A stretch of DNA of 59,861 nt from Bondarzewia mesenterica (taxonomy: Eukaryota; Basidiomycota; Agaricomycetes; Russulales; Bondarzewiaceae). Of this stretch, positions 10,109 to 21,407 are shown piece after piece; the stretch's first letter is position 1, and the number at the start of each line of letters is the position of its first letter. Under the pieces are notes generated by a model. It saw nothing but the letters and a program-made list of their open reading frames with translations, ran no database searches and was not told the origin of the DNA. The stretch lies in NCBI GenBank assembly GCA_004802705.1, contig SGPL01000162.1, forward strand, positions 1 to 59,861, given 5' to 3'. A program made the translations under genes and the position numbers.

Positions 10109-12048
10109 TCAAGGGACATCAAAGTCAATATCCTCCTCCCTCGTCCCATGAAATTCCAACTTTCTTGCAGCTTCCATCATCTCCTTTATTTTTTGCCACT
10201 CCAAGCTCACCACACCGCGCTGATCCAGCCACTCCATGATACCGTTCGCATCAGAAAGGTCATCGGGAGGACGAATGCCATTGGCATGTGCGACCCTTAT
10301 GAATCCGCGTTTCCCATGAGTACTCTGGAGTCCATCTATTTCTCGCAGCAGTGCTCGGAAAAGATGAAACTAGAACAGCGTTGTTATTTAGCTACGCGTC
10401 AAACTGGAAAATTTTACGACAAACCTCCCAATGTGAGAATCTGTGAAATGTCTGTGTACGAGCGGCGCAGAAGCGGCCCAATTGGAACTCCTTGTACGTT
10501 TCCTTCTCGTCGGCTTTATCTTCACTTTCATCTAAATCTGAATCTGAATCTTCGGTGTCAGATTCTTCTTCGACAGGCTGTGGCATGGCTAAGACGCACT
10601 ACTGATTGAAAGCACGAGAAGAAATACCTGGAAGGACACTCTGTCATACGCAACGCCTCCTAGTCTGCCAACTAAGGTCGACAACCTGCGACCTAGATGA
10701 CATGCATCGCAATGGGGTACAGAAAAGTCCAGTCTAGTAAGCGAAAATTCCGGGTAGGTCTCAAGGCTCTTCCGAAAGTCGGGTTTCCAAACAGAAGACG
10801 CGACCAACGAATCTCGGAGACCGGATAGCTTTCGACGGGCTATCTGCAGAGGAATCGAAAAGTATTCGTTGTCTGAATTACATTGGCCCATGAACAAAGT
10901 CAGTAAACTTATATTGTAGCTGTGACAGAGCGCATACCATTCAACATTTTGTTCATGAAAGACTTGCGCTGAACTTCTGGTTGTACGGCGAGATGAACGA
11001 ATAGTTGGCATACAATCTTAAAGTGGTGGGCAAGATCTTGATGGGTATTCATGCTGAAGGCAAAAGGAAGGTCAGGCGCTGCGATCTGGTCTTCGTCTTC
11101 AATAATGAAGTCATCGTCGTCGCTCGAAGCACTATCATCATTGTCCTCGTTCTCCTGAGGAGCATCACTGTCAAATTCGGTGGTGGGCTTCGCACCGGGG
11201 AAAGTGGCAGGTTCGCTGATGTCCTCGTCGTCTTCATCCTCATCCGAAGTTTCCTTCACCGCTAACCCTCTTTTCTTACCTTGGTAAAATGATACCGTCT
11301 ATAAGTCGGTATGCATGTAGCAAACGGCACAATGGCCTCACGTTTCAACTTTTCCAAATTTTGTTCAAATGCAGATTTCTTATCCCTAGCCCGCAACCGG
11401 GAATCGACGATAGCTGCATGGTGGGTTGAGACCGTATAGACCGGGCTTGGAGAAAACAGCCATGCACTCACCGGCTTCGTCAACCTCGTCCAAGATGTCC
11501 TGTGAATCGGCGGGCGAGGGAGGTCTCATACCCTTAGTGAGTTTGCGCCTCCGCGGTTGCTCATCACTCTCGTCATCAGAGTCTTTGATCTGCCTCCGGC
11601 GCATGATCCCCTTGCCCTTCCATCTCGCAGGAATTCCAATGTTCTCCTCATCATCTCCCACCAGAACGGAAGACTCGACTTCGCTATGAGGTATACTGTC
11701 AGATTCAGAAAAAGATGTCTTAGGCCTCTTGGATCTACTAGGCCTGCGCGGAGACGGCTGCTCCTCATCGAGACTGGAGATAGAGGTGGGGCTGCGAGGA
11801 CAAAAGTGAATGGCATCAACATCGCTACTAGTATTCCCTTCTTCCCCTTCCAAGTCTTCCACCATCGCATGCCGCTTCCGTTTCTGTGCAGGTGAGCTCT
11901 GAGTCGCAGAAGTACTAGACAGCTTGAAGGATTTAGATGGCCTATCATCCCTGACTCGACGAGAGGAAGAGCTGTTTCCCAAGAAGTCGAATAGTGTTTG
12001 CTGCTTCAAGTTCGGTGATGAATTGGTCTGCGTGCCTCTGCGAGGCAT
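10109..12048 (-). CDS. DUF4211-domain nuclear protein with PIP-like motif
   Basis: Fungal nuclear protein of unknown function. The start ATG at 12048 gives MPRRGTQTNSSPNLKQQTLFDFLG; QQTLFDFL matches the PCNA-interacting-peptide pattern QxxhxxF(F/L). The N-terminal half is Ser/Asp/Arg-rich with basic clusters (RRPSRSKRPKTS, DEQPRRRKLTKG). The DUF4211 core follows: DDDFIIEDEDQIAAPDLPFA with FSMNTHQDLAHHFKIVCQLF, then FRKSLETYPEFSLTRLDFSV, PHCDACHLGRRLSTLVGRLG and TQTFHRFSHWE. CDAC together with the following His residues could bind a metal. The last exons contain GIMEWLDQRGVVSLEWQKIK and end EEDIDFDVP at 10109. Family membership is a motif-level judgement; a link to replication or repair is inferred only from the PIP-like motif. 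Confidence 0.8.
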
Positions 12049-12387
12049 ACTGCTGTAGGTGATGGATATAATGGTCAATGACGCTCAATGAGATCTTGAG
12101 AGTAAGCTGCAGCACCACGAACTCGAATGGAATGAGATCACGTAATTTAATTAATTAATTATAACTTGTTATATTGCTTACGCCTCCTCACTACGCAAAG
12201 TCATTGACCGCTACCGCAGTACGACTGCGTGGTCCTCGCTATATTCAAGAAACAAACATACTTAGTACTTGGTACTTACCGACGGCCGCTCAGGGCCCGC
12301 GTTCGCAGTCCCTTAAATAGGTAGGACCAAGGTTTGTTGCATAGCCATGTGTCCGTTTATACTCAGGCGCTTTAACGTACTAGAAAC
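12049..12387. promoter_or_regulatory. Bidirectional promoter, DUF4211 gene / giant C1-finger gene
   Basis: The 339 bases between divergent starts include a TTAATTAATTAATTA stretch at about 12147-12161, the most AT-rich patch nearby. No coding sequence is supported. Confidence 0.4.
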
Positions 12388-15300
12388 ATGGCCTTCTCCA
12401 ACCTCAGTCTTCGCATAGACACGAGAAGAGTCCATGATAATTCTTTTGACGTCTCAAAGCCACCTCTTGACCAACAGCCAACTGGTAGGCCGAGAGCCCT
12501 GTCACAGACCGCTTTACCTTCTCTTCGATTATCATCGACCCCAAGCAGAGAAAAACCTCCTCCATCGCCCTCCTACGTAGCGGCCGTCTTCGCATCTCAG
12601 ACCACCAACAGGGCGCGAGACGAGTCACAAAAGCTCCTGGCACATCTACTAGGACAGCTTCGCAACCGACCGACACCTCCTTCAATTTTTGATGTTGCCA
12701 CTCGCTTGGATTCCGGCAGGGTTGGCCGAGGGACTGCGCTTGTGAAAGGCGTAGCTGCGCTCACTGGCAACAACCGTTTGCGGGTGGCCGGAATGTCCAC
12801 TGTTACCCATTCGGACAGCGACAGCGAGGATGACTTAGATGTCGATTTTACAACAGATGCTACCTGTGACCTCATGGATCAGCTGAAAGACGTGCTTTCG
12901 ATATCCCTCACACAACGTTGGCACATATTCTACGAGAGGTACGCATCTATATTTCCATATTGTACTAAGAGATTTGATGCATCATTCATCTATTAGTGCA
13001 TCAATGCGTCGATCATCTGGTCGGCACAATACCAACTCAAGATTATCGACTTCGCCATTTCGTCGGCGTCGCCGCAGTCAATCATCTGGCTTTAACTCCA
13101 GGTCTACCTCCCCGAATGGAGATGATGAGTTTCATCCGCCAGAATTGCTTTCTCAGTGCATATCCATCCTTCACTCCGTCATTTCCGAAGACTGTCGTTA
13201 TCAGACTTCATCGCCTCGACTGCTGCGACCTCCAAACGCCCTGCAAGCTTTATCTTTGGACGTCACACAACTGCTCGTTCACATGCACAACGACTCTCCA
13301 AAATTACTCGGTGAAATTGCATCTGCCATTCTCCCCGCTTTTGTTACCTTCAGAAGCGAGATGCACCCGCGCCTCTTGAGATTCTTCGAAGAGGGTGTGC
13401 TGCGCAGTATGCTCGATCAGACCAGGCAGATACAGGGTATAAATGACATACCATCTGACGAGAAGAGAGGTATTTCGCTTATCCAGTCATAGCCCAATGT
13501 AAATTAAGGTGTCGTGTTTATAGATGGGTTTCTTAACAACGGCCTCGACCATGTCCCCCCGATTGTCTCCATACAAGTTGAGGAAGCCCAAGATGATAGC
13601 GTGTTGCTTTCTCAGTCTGGCGCGAACTGGCGTCGTTGGACTTCGCCTATTTCCAGTGCAGCTGGCCCCGTCTCTTCGACCAACGCACCAGGTCAAGCTA
13701 TCTCCTTATATCACCTCACATCTATTATCTCTCCTTTACTAGCCGCCATCTCTGGAGCAGTTGATCTCACTTCCGCTCCTTTGTCGACGCTGCATCGATT
13801 CTACCGGCTGTTCCAGATGATTGTCGATCTCAAACCGGATACATATCTGGATCTCCTCGAGGTTGTGGCATACGATACACCAAGAGCAAGGCGAACTTCC
13901 CTCAGCCTTCTCACTTCCTTTTGGCCAAGGGCCATCGGACATGCTGTCGTCACTAAGCCTCTGCCTATTCTGACCTATGGCGAAGCCGTGTCCGAAGCGG
14001 GTACGAGAACACGCCATCCGGTCGATCATCCGTATGCCCACCAATTCGTACCGTGGCGTTTTTTTGCATCGTCCAAGCCAGCTTTGTTTGACGGCATCTC
14101 TTACCGTGATTGTCGATCATGCATGCAGCCTGTCTCTGACTTCGGGCTCCTGTGTCCTTACTGCACGTGCGCCGTTCATTTTGATTGCTATGATTATCCC
14201 GAAGGCTGTTCATCTACAGAGTATGCCATGGATTCCGACCCAAATACGCAGAAGGTCGCAATGCACCGCTTCTGCCACGTTCTTCCTGCCAGGCGAACTT
14301 CGAACTCTGAGGCTCTCCAAGCACAGACACATATTTTCCGACTTGTCAATCTGTTCACGCTCTCGCTCTGTTTTGTATGTCGGCAACCACTTTGGGGATC
14401 CATCATGCAAGCTCTCAAGTGCGATTCTTGTGGACAATTTGCACATGCATATTGTGTCCCTCAAATCTCTGTCAAGGGCCTGCCTGATTGTGGTTCATCG
14501 CCGATTACTTCCGCCCATATGTCAATCTCTTGGTCAGCTCTGAAACGGTCTTTTGTCGATCATTATCGCGATTTCATACTCTCAGATGTTGAGCTGAGCA
14601 TGCAGAGTTTCGAAGAATTATCAGTGTCATCTGACGCTCTATGGATTCAATCGCGAATTCTGGATAACGGAACCGCTCTGGGTTCGATTGTCGTCGATGA
14701 CATTCTCGAGCGAGAACTTCAGGGAATCGGCCCGAAGGCGCTGCTGGACACGTACGAGAACGTCCTATCTTCTATTCGACTTCCAATATCGGGAATCTTG
14801 GACGAATATCTCCAAGAAAATAGCTTACAGGCATCTCATCGCTCTCTTCTATATGACTGGCCGACTCTGGGTTTCATTTCATCCACCATCAAGACTGCCC
14901 ATGATAACCTGAAAGCCTCGCCTAGCAACTCATTCGATCTTCTCGCTGCACAGCCCTTCCCCATCGACACCAGCGACCGTCCAACCCACCCATATGAAGT
15001 CTTGTCACTTGGGCACCTCCGTGATGCGCTAGGCATCGCATTTCAATTACATTCAGACTCGACGGCACGCCTTCTATTGTCTCATCTCCATCATGTTGGA
15101 TTGTTCGACCGGTTGGATTTTCGATCTGAGCTTTTCGTCGAGGGATCAGATCCAGTCGTAGAGCTGTGTCTTTTCCCGTTGCCTTTGGGCCTTGATTTTT
15201 CAGCGGATGTCGAGACTTTGGTGGCTGCTATCGAGGCTTCTCTGTCCGACACAGACCTCACCGTCAACGAAATCGGTTTCTTGTTGCTAGCAAGAAGGTT

Positions 15301-18300
15301 CTGGCCAAACGAAATGGCCACAGGGTACGCTCTCCGGCGACTTACTGGTAGCTTGCTGTCTTGGATTTTCGCTGAGGTGCGTTCTGTCCGTTTTTCTGGG
15401 ACTTGTTCTGATCCGCCACTATGTACACAGAGCGATGACATTGAATCTGTCCTTCGAGATTTCGCATCCAATCGAAGTGGTTTGCCTGGCGTTCGTTTAG
15501 GAGTTGACATTCAGCCTTGGCCTATCTCCCATTTACGATCGACGTACACCAATTCTGAGGGAAACGGTGGCGAATATGTGTCTTACAGACGGGTCTTGCT
15601 TAACAAATACGCTGCGAGATGGATGCTTGCACTTCATGACCAAGATCCTACTTTCTATTCGCAAGTGCTTCACGAGTTGGTGACGGAGCTCACAGAGCAG
15701 ACTGATGTCCTGGACGAAGTTAATGACAGTGATATTTCCCAGATAGAAGGACAGGTGCGTACCCTGTCATCGTGCTCTGCAGCCAAGTCCCGTTTGACCT
15801 TTGGGACAGAAACAAGTGGACTTTTTTTGATCAGTGTCTACAACGTATAACGCGCCTTTGTCAATCGGCTGTTGTTTTCACGGCATTCGATGATCTATTC
15901 GCGAGGTGGCTCGATTCGTCTTCCGTTATATGGCATCTGCATAAAGTAAGAGCTAGATTTTATTTCTATCGCTTCTTGGGTACTGATCTCGTATTGTGCA
16001 GCCGCTTCCCGCATTGCAGCGCCTCTTCATATACGAAGGCGATCTGAATGGAAGGTCCAGTGTTGCGATAGATCCGACTACTATCGTCGCAGATTCCAGT
16101 GCTCTCACTGGTATTGATCTGTGGGGCGTTTTTATGCGACTAGTGACAAGAAAAGACGGTTTACTCCGTGGTCTTCAATGCTTGTGCATGTTCGCCCGTT
16201 CTGCGGTCGATATCCCCTTCAACGTCTTCCAGAAGTCTGCTTCACTTGCAAGCAACCTCAAACTGTCCATAACGGACTCGACACCTCTTGCTAGAGCAGC
16301 GCTGTCCTCCGCATGGTTGAAATCACGGGGGCGTCAAGACTTGATTGGCATCATCGTGTCTCTTCATCAACGTCTAGCGAGAGAAATCGTGGCATCTCTC
16401 ATCAACAGGATTAGTGTTGCAGAAACGTGAGTCAATTGACCTGCCATAGTTTGTTCAGTTAATGACTATCGATCAAGTTCTCGCTTCATCCGGCAGTCTT
16501 TGACCACTTTCTTGCTGTTGGCCGGGTGTGGTCGACAAACTTTGATTGAGGCTGGGTTCATACTCGATTCTGAACTTGACGAGCTTCCGTCGAGGTAACA
16601 GATTTTTCATTTCATTCTGTCGCTTATTACTGAAAGTAGATCTAGGCGCAAGGCGACCACTAGAGCTTCGATGATGTCGGATCCTATTCACATCGACACA
16701 GAGTTCATCGCTGTTTTGGGAAGTTATGTAGATACTGATAACGAAGACGTCAGCTGCCTTCTCGCCAAATTCTTCGGCCTCTTTGTCAACGAATGCTCTT
16801 TGCTCGAATCCCATGAAGTTGACAATTTCATCTTACGCAACTCCACGGTTTTGTCCTCATGGTACGTTCATGATATCTGGCTGTCGTTCATGATGGCATT
16901 ATACTGAAACGATCAAAGTATTTGGAGGTTTTATGAAGCTCAGCGCCACGAAATCGCAGCCATACGGGCCAACTTATTGTTACGTGTCTTGGTGGTCTAT
17001 TCACAACCATTTGAATCTCTTCTGGAGAGAACTCTCCAGGCTTGCGTATCTTGGAGTTTGCGGTCAGTCTAGTCCGCAGTTTTTTTCGAAGGGAATTGCT
17101 GATATAAAGAGATGTGCGACAGTCTACAGGCTGTGAAGCGTCTGTTCCGCATGATTCTGGATATCACTAGTCCCGCTTTCACCCTCGAAGATCGTCAATG
17201 GCGGTCTAGCACTGTTTGCATATTCTACCATTACTTTACTTCTATGTGGAGAGACCCCCAGGTATACTTTTTTTTTNTGCTCTCTCGGTTTGTCTATCTA
17301 ACCGGTCCTTCATACTCAGGAAGAAGTCAGGGTTGCGGTTGATACGTGGTCGCAGACCTTGCTTCCCATCCATTTTGAAGCCATGTCGCGCTGTTGGAAC
17401 GAATTTTTATCCAAAGCACCAATCCCAGAACGTGTCAGGCTTATTGCATTCCTTATACAACTGCATCCTCATTTTCCAAGCTGGGCTGGTAAGATTTTTT
17501 TTCGCGATATCCAGGCATTTTTCGAACATATCTTGCAGTCCTGTCATGGGAGGCGATCATTGAGGCTCTTCTTGAAGATGACTTTGCGCAGAGGAATGGC
17601 GATAATGAGGATGGACCTGCCTCCGCTCATCTGGCAAGTATGACTGGTTTAGATCACTGGCAATGTATTTGATCACACAAACGACAGTCCATGTATGGCA
17701 TATCGCACAGGGCATCCGACGACGGTGCAAAGACCATTGATTCTGATATGGCTACCCTACGTGTAAGATGATCCCTTGTTTGAACTGACCTCACATACTA
17801 ACGTGTCGACAGGTATCCATTATACTACTCAGCATGAAGATGATGGAAGCAGGAATACCTATCGACCTCTTCTCGTTGCTGAAGCTGAAAGTGCATCTTC
17901 TGAGAATTGTCGGCTTTGCCGACGTTGTTGCAGTTCCGACGGCCAGCGGCAACATGTTCAGCGTCTCGTTCAGAGACTTGGGCGCTATAACAACTGATTC
18001 ATGGCCCTGTCTGAACGAGTTGCTTGTTTTGTTGGATTGTTCTCTGCCATTCTCTCTTCCGCCTACTGCAATGGCTGGTGCACGGCATTCTGACGACAGC
18101 CAGTCGACACTTCTCATCGGATCTATTTTTGTTGACTTCGTGCTGGCCTTGCTCCTTGATGTCAAGGATCTGCTCAATCTCCCTTTTTTGACTATTAAAT
18201 GTCTGCTTGAATCTGTGCTAATCATAATCTACAAGCACGATATGGAGAGCGCGGCTTTGAAGCACTTGCAGGGCAGCCTTCGCAGGGTTGTCCGCCGTTC

Positions 18301-20565
18301 TATTGACATATCTTTAGAGAATGTCAGCTATGAGCTCCGGCAGCTTGGATTGACCGTGTCTCAGGCATATATCAAACGTTGGCCCACATTTACTGGAAGT
18401 TATGTTTTGTGCGTTTAAGCCTGTTACTTACTGAGTGTGATCTGACTTTTTTTGTCACAGGGAAGCTACAGAAGTTGCTGCGAGACTCGTCATCAACCTC
18501 GGATACAATAAGGAGGATATTCTCGTTTCGCAAGCTCTTGCGTTTATAGAGGCATGTATATCCATGTAAGTTTCTTCACAATGCCGTCGGGGTATTCCGG
18601 CTTCTAAATCTAAGAGCATAATAGATTCGGCGAGAGTGGTCTTTTGATCGCATTATGCAAAGTAAAACCATTCGTTCCTCTCCTTTTTCTTTTTCCACTG
18701 TGTCTGACACGGAAGAGCAGAGGGGTCAATCGGATGATGTATTTGCGGTCCTCCGCTTAGTTACCGACTCCGATGCACGGGGACCATCATCTCGCAATAC
18801 GAGGGAGATCTTGCTTCGCGATGCTTTCTCTAGAGCACTGGAGACCGAAATCGATGCCGTCAAAACCGCAATGGAAAATCTTCAGAAATACGTCGACTTG
18901 GTGTACAACCAAGAATACAGCGCAGATCTGATGCAATGTCAGTCTTCACTGCATTTTCGTTACATATGTCTTGACCATTGCTGTGATAAAGTCATCGGTC
19001 TTTCCCTCACAACAATTATTCGGCGTGCGGCAGAATGGACACCGGACATGTTCGACCCGAGCCCTCTACTGCTAATTGCTGCCAATCTTGTGCAAAATAA
19101 TAAAGCACACAGTCGCGTGCGTAACCTCCGGCCTTCCCTCTTCAGGCGATGTCACTGACGTCGATGGCAGGAACTACTCATATACCTGGATAATCTTTTG
19201 AGAGCGATTTTGGTTAGGTTCAATGTGACACAGGACAGTCTGACTCGTATCCTGAAAGTAAGTGCGAATATCTATCGCATGACTATGAAGCAAGCTCCCG
19301 CTGCGAATGGCCATAATCCATCCGGAAATGCGATCAGGGCTTTTCTGGAAGTTCTGTCGGACGGTTTGCGTAGAAAATCTCGCGTCCCGCCCTTGACCAT
19401 ATCTGCCATGACGGAGGTATGTCCTACGTCTCTTTCCGTCATCAAATCAATGAACTAGCGTTATAGGCCGCAGCAACGACGTTCAGTCCTGGATCTCCAG
19501 AGCATGACATAGAGTGGCGTGACTTATTCAACCGACTAGCCGACGACGCTGTATGGTATTTGCAGACACACGGGACACATGAGAGATACGGCGAAGCTGA
19601 ATTCAACGCTTCTTTATCTATCGCAAAGTTGGTCCTCTATGGTACAGAGCGGGATCCAGAGATCATACACCGTGCGATATTGGAACAACAGTCTGAGGTT
19701 CAGTGCTCCTTTTTGATTTCAGTGTTCTCTTGTCTCACTGAATAGTAGAAAGCAACACGTCAATTCTTGGGCATGCGTGGTTGGAACATTCTCGTCCTTG
19801 CGGCCTTGAACCACCTGACAGCAATCCCAGGCTCTGTACTCATGTCCCATTTTTCGGCGTTTGTCTACACCTATTGCGACTCATTGGCCTCTCCCCTTTA
19901 TGGAAACCCAGATATCACAGGTGTAGCCGTAACGATTAGCCACGCATACGCTGCTATCAAGTTATGGCTGCTGCTCGATAGGAAACTAGCAATGGACGAA
20001 TGGGCAGCAAAGGAGGTTAATCCAAATGACAGTGCATTGACTGTCATGATATGGAATGAACTCTGGCCGCCGTTTCAACATCTCATCTCCACCACGTGGT
20101 CGAGGGTCAAAATTCGGTACGCCGTTTCTTACTGTCTCCATCATTCGTTGACGCAAGATCTTCACATTGGCACTAGCCGTTGGCCAGTCTTATTTCATCG
20201 TCTGCAGCCGATTTGATTCTATTTCTACGACAATCACGATCAATCATTGGGTTACAGACTGCGTCGAAAGTAGCAACTTTGAACCGCTTACGGGTAACTG
20301 GACGTGCAGACATCCCCAATAGCAAGGTAACACTTTATTACATTATTGCAGTTCACATGTTGAGTACAAATTCCATCAGCTGGCCCGTGCTCTGCGAAGC
20401 CTGACGGAGCCATCTACAGACGTTCCATGGGATGTTCTCGTGGATCAGGCTGGTAATGATTTGTTGGCAGCAGAGAAACTGTTAGCGTTGGAGGCGAAAG
20501 GGCGAGACATTGGCAAAAGTAATGCGGATAAACGACGAGATTCGCGAGTTGTTTCTATATCGTAG
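12388..20565 (+). CDS. Giant protein with two tandem C1-like zinc fingers (helical repeat architecture)
   Basis: Over 20 exons give a protein of about 2,200 residues. The start at 12388 opens MAFSNLSLRIDTRRVHDN; the N-terminus is disordered, with an acidic Ser patch (HSDSDSEDDLDVDF). The middle (13514-15850) is one long exon rich in amphipathic helices, as in HEAT/ARM-type scaffolds. It holds finger 1 (14111-14209: C-x2-C-x10-C-x2-C-x4-H-x2-C-x6-C) and finger 2 (14330-14491: H-x12-C-x2-C-x13-C-x2-C-x4-H-x2-C-x11-C). Finger 2 fits the C1 (phorbol-ester/DAG-type) ligand pattern through the HxxC. The C-terminus (RDSRVVSIS, stop 20563-20565) follows more helical exons, including MIWNELWPPFQHLIS. 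I do not recognise the family securely. A fungal relative of the UNC80 channel scaffold is a tentative idea from size and layout only. The N at 17277 lies in an intron. Confidence 0.75.
14111..14209 (+). other. C1-like zinc finger 1 of the giant protein
   Basis: Residues read CRSCMQPVSDFGLLCPYC then TCAVHFDCYDYPEGC. Spacing is C-x2-C-x10-C-x2-C-x4-H-x2-C-x6-C. The second half is the usual C1/PHD-like arrangement, while the leading His of a full C1 domain is not at the standard distance. Confidence 0.7.
14330..14491 (+). other. C1-type zinc finger 2 of the giant protein
   Basis: Begins at the His of HIFRLVNLFTLSLC and gives H-x12-C-x2-C-x13-C-x2-C-x4-H-x2-C, as in the C1 consensus. The last Cys is 11 residues on instead of 7. 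Whether it binds diacylglycerol or is an atypical, structural C1 cannot be told from spacing. Confidence 0.72.
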
Positions 20566-20725
20566 TACTAGACTTGTCCTCCTACGCCATAGAGACTCGG
20601 TCACCAGTCTACGAGTTGTTAGTTAGTCGGTGGATATTTCATTCAGACTAGTCCATGGGCAAAAATGCGTCTGGTGACAAGTAATGTGTGCATTATATAG
20701 AGGCAGAAGTGAGAAGATGAAGCGA
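20566..20725. other. Convergent intergenic region, giant gene / DPM2
   Basis: The 160 bases between converging stop codons hold 3' flanks only. Nothing else was seen. Confidence 0.4.
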
Positions 20726-21102
20726 TCAGGCAGTCCGCAGTCTCGCTTTCTGCGCTTTTTTCTTGTTCTCCTTTACAATGGTTGATCCGACAAACAAACC
20801 TATGGCAGAGAGGCCAACAACGAGAATGAATGCTGGCAGACGGATAGCCCAATCTCGAGATGGGAACCAGCCATGAACGGGACTGGACGAATCAAAAAAA
20901 GGCTGAAAAATCTCCATGGTCACTAATTCGTTCCGCATTATACGAAGATCACTCACAAGTAGGATGGCCCATGTGGTGTAGTATGTGAAAACAAATGCCG
21001 CAGCCAACATCATTGCCCCTCCTAGCGCTTTGTCGGTCACCGCCTAGACTTCTGATAAGGAATGGCTTGCAAAGTCATGTACAGAAAACATAGCCATACC
21101 AT
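20726..21102 (-). CDS. DPM2: Dolichol-phosphate-mannose synthase regulatory subunit DPM2
   Basis: Small ER membrane protein that stabilises dolichol-phosphate-mannose synthase, which makes the mannose donor for N-glycans, O-mannosylation and GPI anchors. About 90 residues with two membrane helices: GGAMMLAAAFVFTYYTTWAI and LPAFILVVGLSAIGLFVGST, and a basic C-terminus (ENKKKAQKARLRTA). The family motif FTYYTxWxxLLPF is restored by removing an intron inside it (donor after AILL at about 20957, acceptor TTTCAG before PFFDSSSPVHGWF). The first coding exon is only the ATG at 21100-21102; an intron begins at once (GTATGG) and the frame resumes as AVTDKALGG. DPM2 feeds the same pathways as OST3 and the GT15 genes farther right. 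Confidence 0.88.
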
Positions 21103-21407
21103 GATCAGCCAAAGGAATTGAATGGATGAAAGAGCGTGTAATAAGAGGCGAAGGCAGTGTTTGAGGTGGTCGTGGTTACTATGAAGGTTACTATCAAGTG
21201 CGGGTGTGAAAGTTACCACTGTACTAGTAAGTAGTAGTGCTAGTTACTGACTTTAGTAAAGTATTCACGGTCTGTACCGTTGAGCCGGACCTTCATACTT
21301 CTACGCAATCTCCATGTTGGGCTGAAGAATTATCTTTTCCGTCCCTTTGCCTCAAATCTGTCGTATGCCCTGCTTAGGCTTGCCATCATCTACTGTGTTG
21401 AACTGAG
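21103..21407. promoter_or_regulatory. Bidirectional promoter, DPM2 / TRS120
   Basis: 305 bases separate the divergent start codons. The stretch contains repeated short AGTA/ACTAGT elements around 21220-21265 (TACTAGTAAGTAGTAGTGCTA region). No gene is supported. Confidence 0.4.

Noticed and set aside
17262..17320. N at 17277 as a possible frameshift in the giant gene
   Set aside because: It lies inside a GTATAC...CTCAG intron, so it does not affect the coding sequence.
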